The translations under genes and the position numbers were made by a program. The notes under the pieces were generated by a model. It was not told the origin of the DNA. It made no database searches and saw only the letters and a program-made list of their open reading frames with translations. A DNA stretch of 64,000 bases from Roridomyces roridus (taxonomy: Eukaryota > Basidiomycota > Agaricomycetes > Agaricales > Mycenaceae). How positions within the stretch are numbered: the first letter of the stretch is position 1; every line of letters starts with the position of its first letter. This document shows, in pieces, positions 35,033-45,577 of this stretch. Location of the stretch: positions 1,488,001 through 1,552,000 of the forward strand of contig JARKIF010000005.1 of the NCBI GenBank assembly GCA_029378245.1. The letters run 5' to 3'.

Positions 35033-36425
35033 ATGAAGGTGCAACCAGGGTGTGCATACAAAATCCCGAGCTAACACGTTAGAAACCAGGACGCAATGGC
35101 CGTAGCCGGTAAAATGTGCACAAAGCGAACCCTCCTCCGCTAACAGCACTGAGTCTGCCGCAGTTACAAGGAATACAATACCCCTGCCAAATTGAATGAA
35201 CTGGACGAGGTTAAGCTGGTCGCGTCGGGGGTTTCCAATAAAGACACACGCAAAGCAGTCGTGAAAGCACTTCGCAAGGCTGGCTACGGACCTACGAAGG
35301 CCTCCAATCAGCCGGGGCCTTCAACTATGACTGCTGTCGAAGTTTTGGTACGAAAGAACATGTTCCAAAAGTCTCAACTCACCCCCGACCAGACAACGCC
35401 CACCAAAAGAAAGAGGAAACGCACGGAAGACGTGAATGAGTTCCTACCGGCTCCAAAGGACGAATCTGCCGACGTGGGGAACCTGGATTTCAATGAGATC
35501 CAAGATGAAGAGGTGCTCATGACGAAGAGCACCGTGGTTAACCGCGCCCCTCTTATGACGGCCTGGGCAACTCTCGTCGCTGAACGCCTTGGTTTCCAGC
35601 GTGAGGAGGCACTGAGTATCGGTAAGATGGTCAGATTATCAGTCTCAATCCTGACTTGATTTCTCCAAGCCTCGGTATTCACTGAACTGAACGCAATATC
35701 AAAGGGCGTTTCGCTTGGGATATACAAGAAGGGAGCAGAAATAGGCATGGAAGCCTCTACAGGAGGGTCCCAGCCATACGTGGGTAAGCCTCGGTATCCC
35801 CTACCCACAAATTGTATGACACCTTTCCAGATCTAATGGGAAGACGGTGAGTCCGTTCGACTGTGATGGCGTGTTGAAATCATAATAGACGGGTGCCATT
35901 TCAGAGTGTAAGCATACTGACCCTCTGTTTCAATTCCAGCGTCTCATGTCTTCACAGCCCACTTTTCCGCACGCAAGACTCTCAATGGCGCGCTCTGTCG
36001 AATGGCACCGCAGTTCAACCCAGTACAGCGTTTTCTTATATCGCCAGGCAACTTCGCCAAACTACGCCACATGTTATTGGAGCTCTGCGATTGTTGTCGC
36101 AGAGCTTCACGCCCCAAGAGATAAACTCTCGAGCTTGGGGATTATATGCTGACTTTCGGCCACACGTAACAGCATGGGGCGAACGAGGGGAGGTCAAGTG
36201 TTCGACCATTTTAAATCTGAGGCCCGAGAGAAGAGGGGTGGACGCGCACCCAGCTGAGCGTCCTGTCATCGAAACGGTGCAGGAAACCCAGAAGACTCCA
36301 ACCCGCCGCCCCAGAAAAAGATTCGGAGTCTGACCTTGGAGGAGTATGAGGCTCAACTGGATGGAGATTCGACCTTTGACAGTGTAGACCTGGACTTTGG
36401 CGAGAAACATAAGTTATCCACGTAG
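35033..36425 (+). CDS. Conserved fungal protein of unknown function
   Basis: Seven exons (35033-35038, 35083-35108, 35164-35621, 35670-35783, 35831-35846, 35958-36237, 36315-36425). The first exon is only ATG AAG, and the fifth is 16 nt. The joined protein begins MKKPGRNGRSRYKEYNTPAK and contains a basic stretch, then the strongly ordered blocks NRAPLMTAWATLVAERLGFQ, EEALSIASVFTELNAISKGV, QPYVDLMGRRPLFRTQDSQW, AFSYIARQLRQTTPHVIGAL and WGLYADFRPHVTAWGERGEV. The C-terminus is acidic (EEYEAQLDGDSTF...). I recall similar sequences in other fungi but know no function. The middle blocks look like a folded domain of a few hundred residues. Divergent from HIS4 and convergent with IDH2. Confidence 0.75.
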
Positions 36426-36509
36426 TAATATAATCTAATCGTCTACAAAGACCCAGTGAATGGTACCCGCTAGAAAATATTTTGCAGCGTAGATGGTTTT
36501 ATGTGTGCA

Positions 36510-37873
36510 TCAAAGGGCCTTGATGATGGCAGATGTGAACTCGGAAGTCGTCGCGGAGCCTCCCATGTCGGCGGTGCGCACTTTGCCTGCGTTGATCGTG
36601 TCGAAAGTGGCGGCAGCGATCTGGTTGGCAATGGGGTCGAGGCTATTGAAAAGTGAGATTTTTCCGCCAACAGAGTGAAAAGAGGACGGACCCAAGGTGC
36701 CTGAGCATCATGGTGGCGCTAAGAATCATAGCAGCGGGGTTGGCGCGATCGGTGCCCATGATATCGCTGGCCACATGGCGGCATCCGGGCTCGAACAAGG
36801 CGTATTCGGACCCGATGTTGCAGCCCGGAACGATTCCAGGTCCGCCGACGAGAGCGGCACCAATGTTGGAAACGATGGCGCCGTACAGGTTGGGCATGAC
36901 CATGACGTCGAACTGGCCGGGCTTGGCGACAAGTTGCATAGACGTGTTGTCAACGATCATGTCGTTGTACTCGATGCCCGAAGCCTTGTAGTCCTCGGCG
37001 ACCCTGCGGAAGGTGTTGAGGAACAACCCGTCACCAAGCTTCATGATGTTGGCCTTGTGCACGCATGTCACTTTCTTGCGGTTGTTCTTGAGGGCAAAGT
37101 CGAAGGCGAAGCGGGAGATGCGCTCGGCCTTGGCGCGGGTGGAGACCTTCAAGCTCTCCACGACACCAGGGTAGCTCTGGTGCTCCAGACCAGAGTACTC
37201 GCCCTCGGTGTTCTCACGGATGATAGCAAAGTCGACATTGGAATGGCGAGTGGGGAATCCGGGAAGCGACTTGCACAAAACGACCGAGGCGTAAATGTCG
37301 AGTTGCTGACGCATGGCAACATTCCATGAGATGTGCCCGGACTGGGAAATGGGGGTGAAGAGGATGCCTGACGCATTTTAGTGGAATCAGGCGAGCACGT
37401 TGCATCATCATCCTCACCCTTGAGACCCACGCGATTACGCTTCAAGCTGTCCATCGCTTGCTTGAAAAGAGCCTCGCCCGACGAAGACATCCCGGAGACA
37501 TCGTACTGTTCCCACTCAATGGGCGCATTGACGTGCTCGAAAATTTGTTTCACAGAATCCGTGATTTCAGCGCCGATACCGTCACCGGGGATAAGAGTGA
37601 CCTAGAAGCCCAAAGATCGGCGGACAGAGACACAAGAGCAAAGGGGCACGCACCGTGTAGATTCCGCCATATTTCGTGGGTGGCTAACAGCGAGTTAGAG
37701 CGAGCAAAGTGCCAGATCAGGTGGGACGCACTCTTTTCGTAACCTTAGCGAAATCTGAGGCAAGAGTGGTGGCGGGTCTCTGCTTGGAAATGAGCTCGAA
37801 TGGGTTTACACTGCAGACGACGACGCACAGCGAGGGTGGGACGCGCAGCGGCAGAAATCGCGTTGCGCAACAT
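36510..37873 (-). CDS. IDH2: NAD-dependent isocitrate dehydrogenase subunit 2, mitochondrial
   Basis: Catalytic subunit of the same hetero-oligomeric NAD-IDH whose other subunit is encoded at 4.9-6.6 kb. After a short presequence ([15 protein letters not shown]) and [20 protein letters not shown], the core shows [93 protein letters not shown] and [20 protein letters not shown]. The subunit-2 signature is the substrate loop around [11 protein letters not shown] with the active residues R and K in the catalytic segment ([10 protein letters not shown]). Splicing removes small introns, including one near 37770-37820 that must have acceptor aagcag to keep the signal-cleavage region in frame. The gene is divergent from the alpha/beta hydrolase, 104 bp apart. 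Confidence 0.96.
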
Positions 37874-37977
37874 CGGGTATGAGGCGGAGGGGTAAAAAGC
37901 AAAGCTGGCTGATTGATCCAATCACTCAAGAAAATCATAAGCCTGATCGCTAAGTTACTCTCTACTCTTCACACCTA

Positions 37978-39948
37978 ATGGGCGATCTCGCAGAGGTACC
38001 GGACAAGACGCGACCAAGGTTCGTTATCTTTCTATGTCTCATTCCCTGCGTGTTTACCCCGCTTCAGAGACCTCTCTTTTTTCTTGGTCGCCTTCATTCT
38101 CGTTCTACCTCTGCGTGCAGTTGCTCCCCTGTCATGGGTATTGGTCGCACACTCGATTTATACCCAGTCCATCTGGTCGTACGCTTGGAAAGGTCGCCTG
38201 CTGTTCGCCTTTGCTCTCTGCGAGGTGCGGAGCTTGCTGGACTACTCATAAAGATCCTAACTTGGCAGCAAGGTTTTGTTCAGCATCTATCACTGGTACC
38301 TCGTGAAACGCGCCTCTGCACCCTGGAAACACGGCGTTGGCAACATTGCCCATCTGCAGCTCTCCTTTACTCGCGTCCTCAAGGCCGGGCTCGCGAACTT
38401 GCCGGAGGACGGTCATGATGCGGCCGACCGACCTGGCAGCCCGTCGGAAGCGATTACACAGCTCGACATGGACGATTCTCGGAGCATAGATTTCCGTAAT
38501 ACCCTTCGCACGGTAACGTTATTCTGACTTTCCTGCTCTTTGTCTCAATTGTAAAAACAGTGGTTCGGGCGTGTCCCTTGGTCTTCCATCCGTCGCTTCG
38601 AGGTGGAACAGTGGATTTACTGGTCCATATTCAACACCGATCTACCCAAGGAGAATCTACCTCAAGCTCATCGTGTAGTCTTGGAGGATGCACTCGAGAA
38701 TCTGGAGAAACGGCTTGGAACCCAGATCACCCCGGGGTCCAACCCGAAGATCCAGGCTATGAGATGTACGCTGGACAAGGTGGGTCTTTTTGAGATTTTC
38801 GATCTATGTACCTGATTTTTGTTATGTTAGATGCATGTTGTTGGTCGTCCCTTCTTTTACTACGCCTTCATTTTCGGCATCAACTCGTACCTCACGACAT
38901 ACTATGCCAACAACTGGAACTTGCGCCGCTACAATTACGACGGTCTCGAGTATGACCCCTTTCCTTCCAACCCGCAAAATTCTTAACAGATGTGCAGGTA
39001 TCTTCTCTACGTCCCCCCAGATTGGAATCACACCATTGGACGGCGACCCCTCGTCTTTCTCCACGGACTAGGCTTGGGTCTGTTCCAATACCATCGCATG
39101 ATCAAGGACCTATATCACCACTTTCCCGATCGCCCATTGCTCATCCCGTTGCAACCGCATGTCAGCCAGGACATCTTTCACTCTCGGTTCCTTGATCCCA
39201 TATGTCGGAACGAACTCGCAGACCGTCTTGGCGCGTTGATGACGGAACTGGGATGGGTTGATCTGTACAAGGAGGACAGCGACGACGATTTGAGTAAGGA
39301 GGCTGCGTGCAAGCCGACGCTTGGGGTTACCATGTTGAGCCATTCCAAGTGCGTTGAAATCTATTCTATCCATCCTTTATATAAATTCGCCTGTAGCGGC
39401 TCCTACCTGCACGCGTGGTGCCTCAAGAGATTTCCCCAGGTAGTCGCCCGTAGCTGTTTCGTCGACCCAGTCACGTTTTGCTCTTGGGAAGGCGGTGAGA
39501 TCGCTTCTCTCTCTTCTGTTGACGTCCCGCTGAATGATTTCAGACGCCTGCTACAACTTCCTTTATAAACCTTGCAAGACGGCAAGTCCTCCGATTATCT
39601 TCTGCCTGCTGATCATTCACCACTCGACAGGGAATCGAACTGCTCATGCGCTTCTTTGTTGGCACCGAGCTCGGCGTCGCCAACTTGCTGCGGCGCAACT
39701 TTGATTGGTCGTCGAATGCGTTGTGGTACGAAGAAATACCCAACGCACGCGACACAACCAAGACGTTCTTCCTCCTCGGCGGCAAGGACGACATCATCAA
39801 CGCTTCTCGCGTCAAGAAGTACCTCACCTCGCATGGGCTGGGGAAGAACATCTGGTTTGACCCCACCGGGCGACATGGCCAAGCTTTACTTTCGAAGAGC
39901 GCGGGGCATACAGCAGTCATGCGTTGGCTGCAGCAAGAATCCACCTAG
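37978..39948 (+). CDS. Alpha/beta hydrolase with N-terminal membrane anchor
   Basis: The N-terminus is MGDLAEVPDKTRPRDLSFFL followed by a hydrophobic helix (VAFILVLPLRAVAPLSWVLV), suggesting an anchored protein. After an all-helical region (IRRFEVEQWIYWSIFN) comes an alpha/beta hydrolase core: LVFLHGLGLGLFQYHRMI (oxyanion HGLG), the nucleophile elbow MLSHSNGSYLHAW (S-x-S-x-G variant), an acidic candidate in DPVTFCSW, and a C-terminal His in PTGRHGQALLSKSAG. The intron at 39582-39630 has GC-AG borders (acg|gcaagt). Introns also split the Asn of HSNG. The substrate is unknown; relatives in basidiomycetes are uncharacterised esterase/lipase-like proteins. Confidence 0.85.
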
Positions 39949-40001
39949 ATTTACATATACTAATAGCAGTAATTGTACATAGTACCCCACAATCGTTTGC
40001 A

Positions 40002-41268
40002 CTATAGATCACGAAGCCGGGGGAAAAGGACGAGCGAGTTGGCGGCCATAACGTCCTCAAGTTTCTGGTCGTCGCCTGCATGATATTTCTCAAGGTTGCG
40101 GGTGTACGAGGCGACCATATCAGTGCTTACGGCTACCGATAGATGGGATGAAAAAAGGGCATTATGCAGGATGAAGACATACCGGGGAAATCTGTCCCGA
40201 ACTATACGAACCGAGTTAAATCTTGGAATGCGATAACACGAGGATGGGCGTACCAGAATGCGATCTGGACTCACGAGCGTCTTCATTGCCGTCAGGGTGG
40301 TCTCGTGAGCGCTCAACGCAGTTTCGTAGTAAAAGCTCTTGAAGTCTTCCATGATTTCCTCCTCGCTGCTTGCATGTTAATCGGGAGAAAGAATTATGCA
40401 TGTTTCCGCGATCACCTGAGGGTACACCCCATATGCCGCGAGAGGACTGCAACGCGGGGGGCGAGGAAGGGTGTGCTGCCTCCGAGATGCGCCAGGATGA
40501 TGCGGACGTCGGGGAAAGTGCGTTTGCGGCCCGTGACCACGAGGTGGGCTGCGGCTTTGAAGGTCTCGTTTGGAACCTGTTGAAAAAGGAATAAGAAATG
40601 GGAGTCACAGCGGAAAGGGACATACCTCGACGACTGGGATGCCTAGGAATGGATGCGGGTGCGGGGTGGAAGAGGGTGTTTGGGCACCATGCAGGAAGAC
40701 GACGGCACGGCGGGCATTGAGGGCTTGCCAGATGGGAATGTAGCGATCGTCGCCGATGTAGGCTGCGTGTATATTCAGTGCGCTAAAGAGAGTCATCGCG
40801 ACTGGTACCCACTAGCAGCCGCTCCCTCCCCATAGGACGAAGCGAGGGAAATTCCATCGGCATGGAGTTCATCGAACGCGTATGCAATTTCCGCCAGAGC
40901 ACCTGCATCAATCTCTTCACAAGTTCTATTTTGGCAGGAAAAACCCCACCTTCCACGTCGTCAAGAAAAGGTAGCGTGGCGAAGAAGCCGAACCTGCTGG
41001 GATGGGCGGCACGGATGTCGGCCATGCCGCGGTTGCGTAAGCGCGCCATGTCGCGATTCTCTTGCGAAACAGAGCCAGCAGAAATGGGAGGGAAGGAGAG
41101 GATCGCGAGATCTATCTTGGACACGTCCATAAAGTGCAGACTGAGTTGGGGAGACCATGGAAGATTTTCAGCGGGTGTCCGCCAGCCGACGCTCTCATTT
41201 GCCTTGGCCTTGTTGAGATTCTGAGGGAAGAAATGGTGGTGCACGTCGATGCGAGTGGGGGGCGCCAT
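40002..41268 (-). CDS. Amidohydrolase-family metal-dependent decarboxylase/hydrolase (ACMSD/6-MSA-decarboxylase-like)
   Basis: Starts MAPPTRIDVHHHFFPQNLNK, with the metal-binding H-x-H of the amidohydrolase-2 barrel. Further landmarks: LAILSFPPISAGSV, RFGFFATLPFLDDVEGALAE, VFLHGAQTPSSTPHPHPFLG (second metal His region) and VRIILAHLGGSTPFLAPR (third). The catalytic-Asp segment is SPDRILFGTDFPAVSTDM, rebuilt from a 19-nt exon encoding FGTDFP flanked by introns. This order fits the ACMSD / gamma-resorcylate / 6-methylsalicylate decarboxylase clade, whose members decarboxylate aromatic acids. No adjacent polyketide or aromatic pathway gene is seen, so the substrate is open. It is divergent from the TspO gene. 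Confidence 0.8.
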
Positions 41269-41487
41269 GGTTCGTGCCAACGAGCGCTGATGGGCTGATA
41301 GATAGGCGCGGTCTGCATAGCAAAGTTTACGCCCATTTGGCATCGGACGCGGTCGCGTCGGCTCATCAACGCTGACGTCACGCGTGAGCGCCGATGAGGA
41401 CGAGATCGAGTGCGTGGACCGTGTACAAGAATACAGAATCACTCCATGTCTTTCTCTCTCCCCACCCACAATTACTCGACCCCGATC

Positions 41488-42221
41488 ATGTCTTTCCAAC
41501 TCCCCAATTTCCTGCTCGATGCTGCCAGAGTTCCCGTCTTGGCCATCGGTATTCCTCTAGGCCTGGGACTTCTCAGTGGCTATCCCACCGCTCAGGTTGT
41601 CCGTAGCGGCTGGTACCAGAACTTGCGCGTTCCTCCGGGGCGTCCTCCGCGCCAGGTGTTTCCCATCGTCTGGCCCCTGCTATACATTTGTAGGATTTGG
41701 CGCTACTCTCTCTCACAAGGTTCCAACTGTTTCTACAGCCATGGGATATGCTTCGCATCTTGCAGTCAAGGCGCTCGATGTTGCAGTCTCTCCCTCAGTC
41801 AGGTAAACTGGATGCCATCCTCTACAATAAATACCTATCTTTGTCTAGGTCCGACCTGATGCTCGCACTGGGTCTCTATCACGCTCAACTTTCCTTGAAC
41901 TTGCTCTGGTCACCGCTGTTCTTCGGGGTAAAACAGGTGCGGAGGCAGTCAGCTTTGGACCCGAATGACTGACTGCTTTCAGATTGGACCGGCCCTGGTC
42001 GATAGCGCGGCGATGGCTGGGACGACGTACTACATGACGGTAAAGTTTCAGTGCAAACTGTTTCCACAGCATCTCATGTTTTGCAGAGCCTCTTGTACCC
42101 GATTGTTCCTCAGGCGGCGTATCTGCTGTTGCCCTACTGCAGTTGGCTCACGTTCGCCACGTATCTCAACGGAGGAATCTGGTGGTTGAACGGAAGGAAA
42201 GGTTCAGAGAAACAGCAGTAG
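41488..42221 (+). CDS. TspO/MBR translocator-family membrane protein
   Basis: Five-helix membrane protein; starts MSFQLPNFLLDAARVPVLAI. Signature features: the first-loop WYQNLRVPPGRPPRQVFPIVWPLLYICMGYA (WYxxLxxPxxxPPxxxFxxVW, here given in parts), then LGLYHAQLSLNLLWSPLFFG with the invariant N-x-x-W-S-x-x-F-F-G block, then AMAGTTYYMTSLLYPIVPQA and the end TFATYLNGGIWWLNGR. Members bind porphyrins and cholesterol-like ligands in the outer mitochondrial or plasma membrane; the fungal role is poorly known. Length of ~175 residues is normal. Introns ~41692-41741 and two later ones were removed to restore the motif. The upstream ATGs at 41410 lie in the divergent promoter and are not used. Confidence 0.9.
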
Positions 42222-42346
42222 TAGTGGTAGATGGCAGAAAGCGGTGTATAGGATCAATGATTGATCGGGAGGCAATCCTCTCGGTGTATCAATTTCGAGT
42301 TTGTTCGCTTTCAATGTCCCTCTTTACTCCCTTCATCAATCCCCCC

Positions 42347-44235
42347 ATGAACACACCACAGTCCCTCGACCAAGAGCCTATCTCCCCGCCTGTACCACCG
42401 ATTCGCAGCAAGGAGGAGGAGGAAGATGTCGACTACGACTTTGATTCTGAAGAGGAAGGAGATGGCTTCCATATTCGAGGCCGGCTATCTGTTGGGCCAA
42501 AAGCCGAGGAGCTGACAATAAGAGAGCTGCATAGTCGGTCTCTTTCCTTTGCGGATTCTGCTGGACTGTAATCCAAACTCAGGTCTCATCCACGAGGGCA
42601 GCATATACCTCAATCCTCCATACCAACGAGGTGATTCTTCAAGCTAGAAAGTGGTGAAATCTCCGAATTGACGCGTCGTCAGATGTTGTGTGGTCAGCTT
42701 CCAAACAGGTGTGTTCTTTCAAAGAGTAACCGAGTTGAACCAACTCTGCCCTGGCAGTCCCTTCTCATCGACTCGATCTTCCGCAATTTTTGGATACCAC
42801 CCGTAGTATTTTCAGTCACAGACGACGACGGCGTCCCCATCCGGTCCGTTGTCTCTCTACCGCTTATTTAACGACTGACTATTTCCGTCAGGGTATGTGT
42901 CGACGGAAAGCAAGTGCGTGTGGGATGGCGAATGCTCTCAGATCTCTGACTTGCCGTCTGTAGCGGCTAACCAGCATACAACGGTAAGTTGTTTTTCGTC
43001 GCATCTGAATCTATATTCAATACCTTTCAGATTCCTAGACGGCCAACTACCCTACGTTCAATCAAAGAAAAACTATTACTTCACGGCACCGGAGAGCATG
43101 AAACAGCGCTTGCAGATCCCACAAGACAAAAAAGAGGAATTCTTGAACAAGAAGATATCTTGTGGTGGGTTTCCCTCTATTGGGCGGCGAATACGTGCCA
43201 ATCCTCAGTTTCAGTGGAGTACACCGAACTAACACCTGAGTTGGAGCGGGAAATCTTCCATCGGGTGCAGCTCGGGATGGCATTGACCACGTCGGTGTTC
43301 GGGTGTATCCCCGTTCATTTTCTAACGTCGCTCCAGTGCTGAAAAATGGGCCACCATCGTTTCTCCATGGACCGAGTGAGTTTAATATTTCTTCGGCATG
43401 ATCGTGTTCTCATTGACTAGATGGATAACGAAGCTGGAAAATCGTCATGTCTGTAAGCAACATCCCGAAACTTTCCCTTCTTTCTGTGCTCAGATAAACC
43501 CAGCCATCGAAGGTGGTCTTTCCCAACTCCTGGACTGGGACACCAAACGGGGGCGCGAGTTCTCCAACGTTGCGCAAATGGTCTACATTTGCGACGGTCA
43601 TCCGAACAGCGAGAATGTACCGACGGCACCGAAGATGCAGAATGTAAGAGCGCTCTCCCTTGGCCCCAAACTTGTCTGAAATGCATGCTAGTGGTTGGCC
43701 CGCATGGACCCGTAAGCCACGTTCAGTGTGTTGTTTCACCAGTGCCGATATTGTTTAGCCCAGGAGAAAAGTTCAAGAAAGACGTCGACGATGCGATGAC
43801 CGAGTATTGTCATCTTGCTTCTGACCCAGATCTCAATTCCGGGTTCAAGATCGGCAGGGTGAGTATCTGTGCAGGTTCTGTGCGTCGCTCATAAGTATGA
43901 CCCACAGAAAATCGCCCCCGTGGAATTCGTCTACTGTCGGCGTCCTACTCTACGTCCTACGCAGGTCAAGCTCTGAAGAAAAAGCCCGAGCAGTGCATCA
44001 CCTGCGGAGTGAAATTCGCAGACAGTTCCCTAGCCAGGTTCGGTTCAATGCGATGGTTGGAGCGGCGCTCTGGAAGCTCATAAATGATCTTAAACAACAT
44101 CCTATAACGCCTGCGACGCCTGGATCTACGTCGAAACGGAGACGCAAGATGTCGGAATCAGAAGATGAGGAGTATCGGCCTGCGCCGGTCAAGAGTATTG
44201 GGAAGGGACGACAGACACGCTCACGGCATGATTAG
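42347..44235 (+). CDS. DUF262 (GmrSD N-terminal-like) domain protein
   Basis: After an acidic, Pro-rich N-terminus (MNTPQSLDQEPISPPVPPIR, then EEEEDVDYDFDSEEEGD) the DUF262 core appears: ELHSLIHEGSIYLNPPYQRD, VVWSASKQ, SLLIDSIFRNFWIPPVVFSV, VCVDGKQRLTSIQRFLDGQL, YTELTPELEREIFHRVQLGM and ALTT. This is the ParB-like/GmrSD fold known in bacterial restriction and also present in many fungi with unknown role. The DGKQR element, similar to the nucleotide-binding or nuclease loop, is intact. Near 43935 one extra base breaks the frame between KIAPVEFVY and VGVLLYVLRRSSSEEKARAV, both clearly family sequence. The C-terminal tail is basic with KRRRK and RQTRSRHD, suggesting nuclear localisation. A start at 42314 is possible. 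Confidence 0.83.
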
Positions 44236-44264
44236 GAGCGGAAAAAATTTGGATGTATACATAT

Positions 44265-45496
44265 CTACTTCTTTGTGTACCATACACCTTGACTATCAGT
44301 TGTAGCACGCCCGTACTTGAGTAGTAATTTATCGCGTTCCTTGGTGCTGACAGCGATATCAGACAAGAACGGGACGATTTCGTCTGCTTTCCAGCGTGGT
44401 CGTGTCAGGAAGAGGTCGGTGAAGCGGCTTGTTGGGTCGACTGGAGAGGCGGAACAGGGGAAGTAGGTGAGCTGCATGTCGCTAGAGGCTAGGTAGTTGC
44501 CCTGCATATGAATGAGAGGGATGTACAAGTGAGGCGAAAGAATGGACATACCGACAACAGAGGAAGAGACACAGAATTCTCGAATGTGTCGCCTACCGCC
44601 GACTTCCACTTTTTCAGCAGTTGACCCTTGGAATAGGCTCGTCCTGAGGAACTTTGTGTTCAAACGAATAGTGTTCCCGAACTTGTCGCGTACCTTGTAC
44701 TGCCTAAGAATCCCCAACCCAATCTCCCTCACGACAGGCGTCAACATCCATCTTCCATTTGCCGTCGCTGGAGACCTCCCCAAACCAAGCCATCACCTGC
44801 GACGACACAGTACGGGAGATCTCACTCTCATCCGCAAGCGTCGCAGCGAGTTCCTCGGCCGGCACAGACTGCGGCGACATACTTTGTGACACGAGCAAGT
44901 TGAGGATGCTCTCGAGGATACTGCTGAGGAACGCAGGAGCAATGGGCCGCAACGCGCCATGCACGTCGAGGATTCGCTGGTCTCGCAATCCACGCGCGAT
45001 TTCCGCGTCGCTGGCTTGAATCGTCGCGCGAGCAGCAGGCGTAGGTTAACCCTCCTCCTCCTCCTCGGGTGGGTTTTCCTCATTGTCGGCGATATCGTCA
45101 TATTCCCGTCCACGCAAAGCGTAGTCAGTTTTTGTAGCTTTGGCACAGCGGGTGTCAGCTCGAGAATCTCGTTGACCTGGTCTGAAATAACGACCGTGTC
45201 CGTGTCGGACGGTGTGACGACCAGAACAGAGTTGGAAAGCGCGACGGAGCGAATGGAGTACGTGTTTTCATCGGTGCAGAGGACAGCGTCGTCGCCAGAA
45301 TGGCCCTTAATGCAGAGCCTGGACGCGTCGTTAGCGCGTCAGAGACCTCTCAGCGAGTGGCTCTTCACCTCAGCGGATCCGACGCCTCTAGTCTTGCTTC
45401 AATGAGTTTACATAGATCGGGGGGTAGCTCGAGTAGTTTGAATGCCCCCGCATCGTCTGTTAGAGAGGACGAGAAGGCGAGGTCGAATTCGGGCAT
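44265..45496 (-). CDS. DCC1: Sister-chromatid cohesion protein DCC1 (Ctf18-RFC subunit)
   Basis: Dcc1 joins Ctf8 and Ctf18-RFC to load or unload PCNA and support cohesion. The N-terminal part runs MPEFDLAFSSSLTDDAGAFK, LLELPPDLCKLIEARLEASD, LRLCIKGHSGDDAVLCTDEN, TYSIRSVALSNSVLVVTPSD; the C-terminal winged-helix part has SQVMAWFGEVSSDGKWKMDV, VVREIGLGILRQYKV, GNYLASSDMQLTYFPCSASP and DLFLTRPRWKADEIVPFLSD. Both match Dcc1. Between them, near 45047, a TAA interrupts the frame after the Glu run; it can only be bypassed by an unusually short ~35-nt intron or an indel. The end at 44265 (WYTKK) is normal. Confidence 0.75.
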
Positions 45497-45577
45497 GAGA
45501 CAAAGAGGCCCAAATTGACAAATCACACGACCAAGTGAATACTCTATTGAACACAAACTTATTGATTCTCTTTACAA

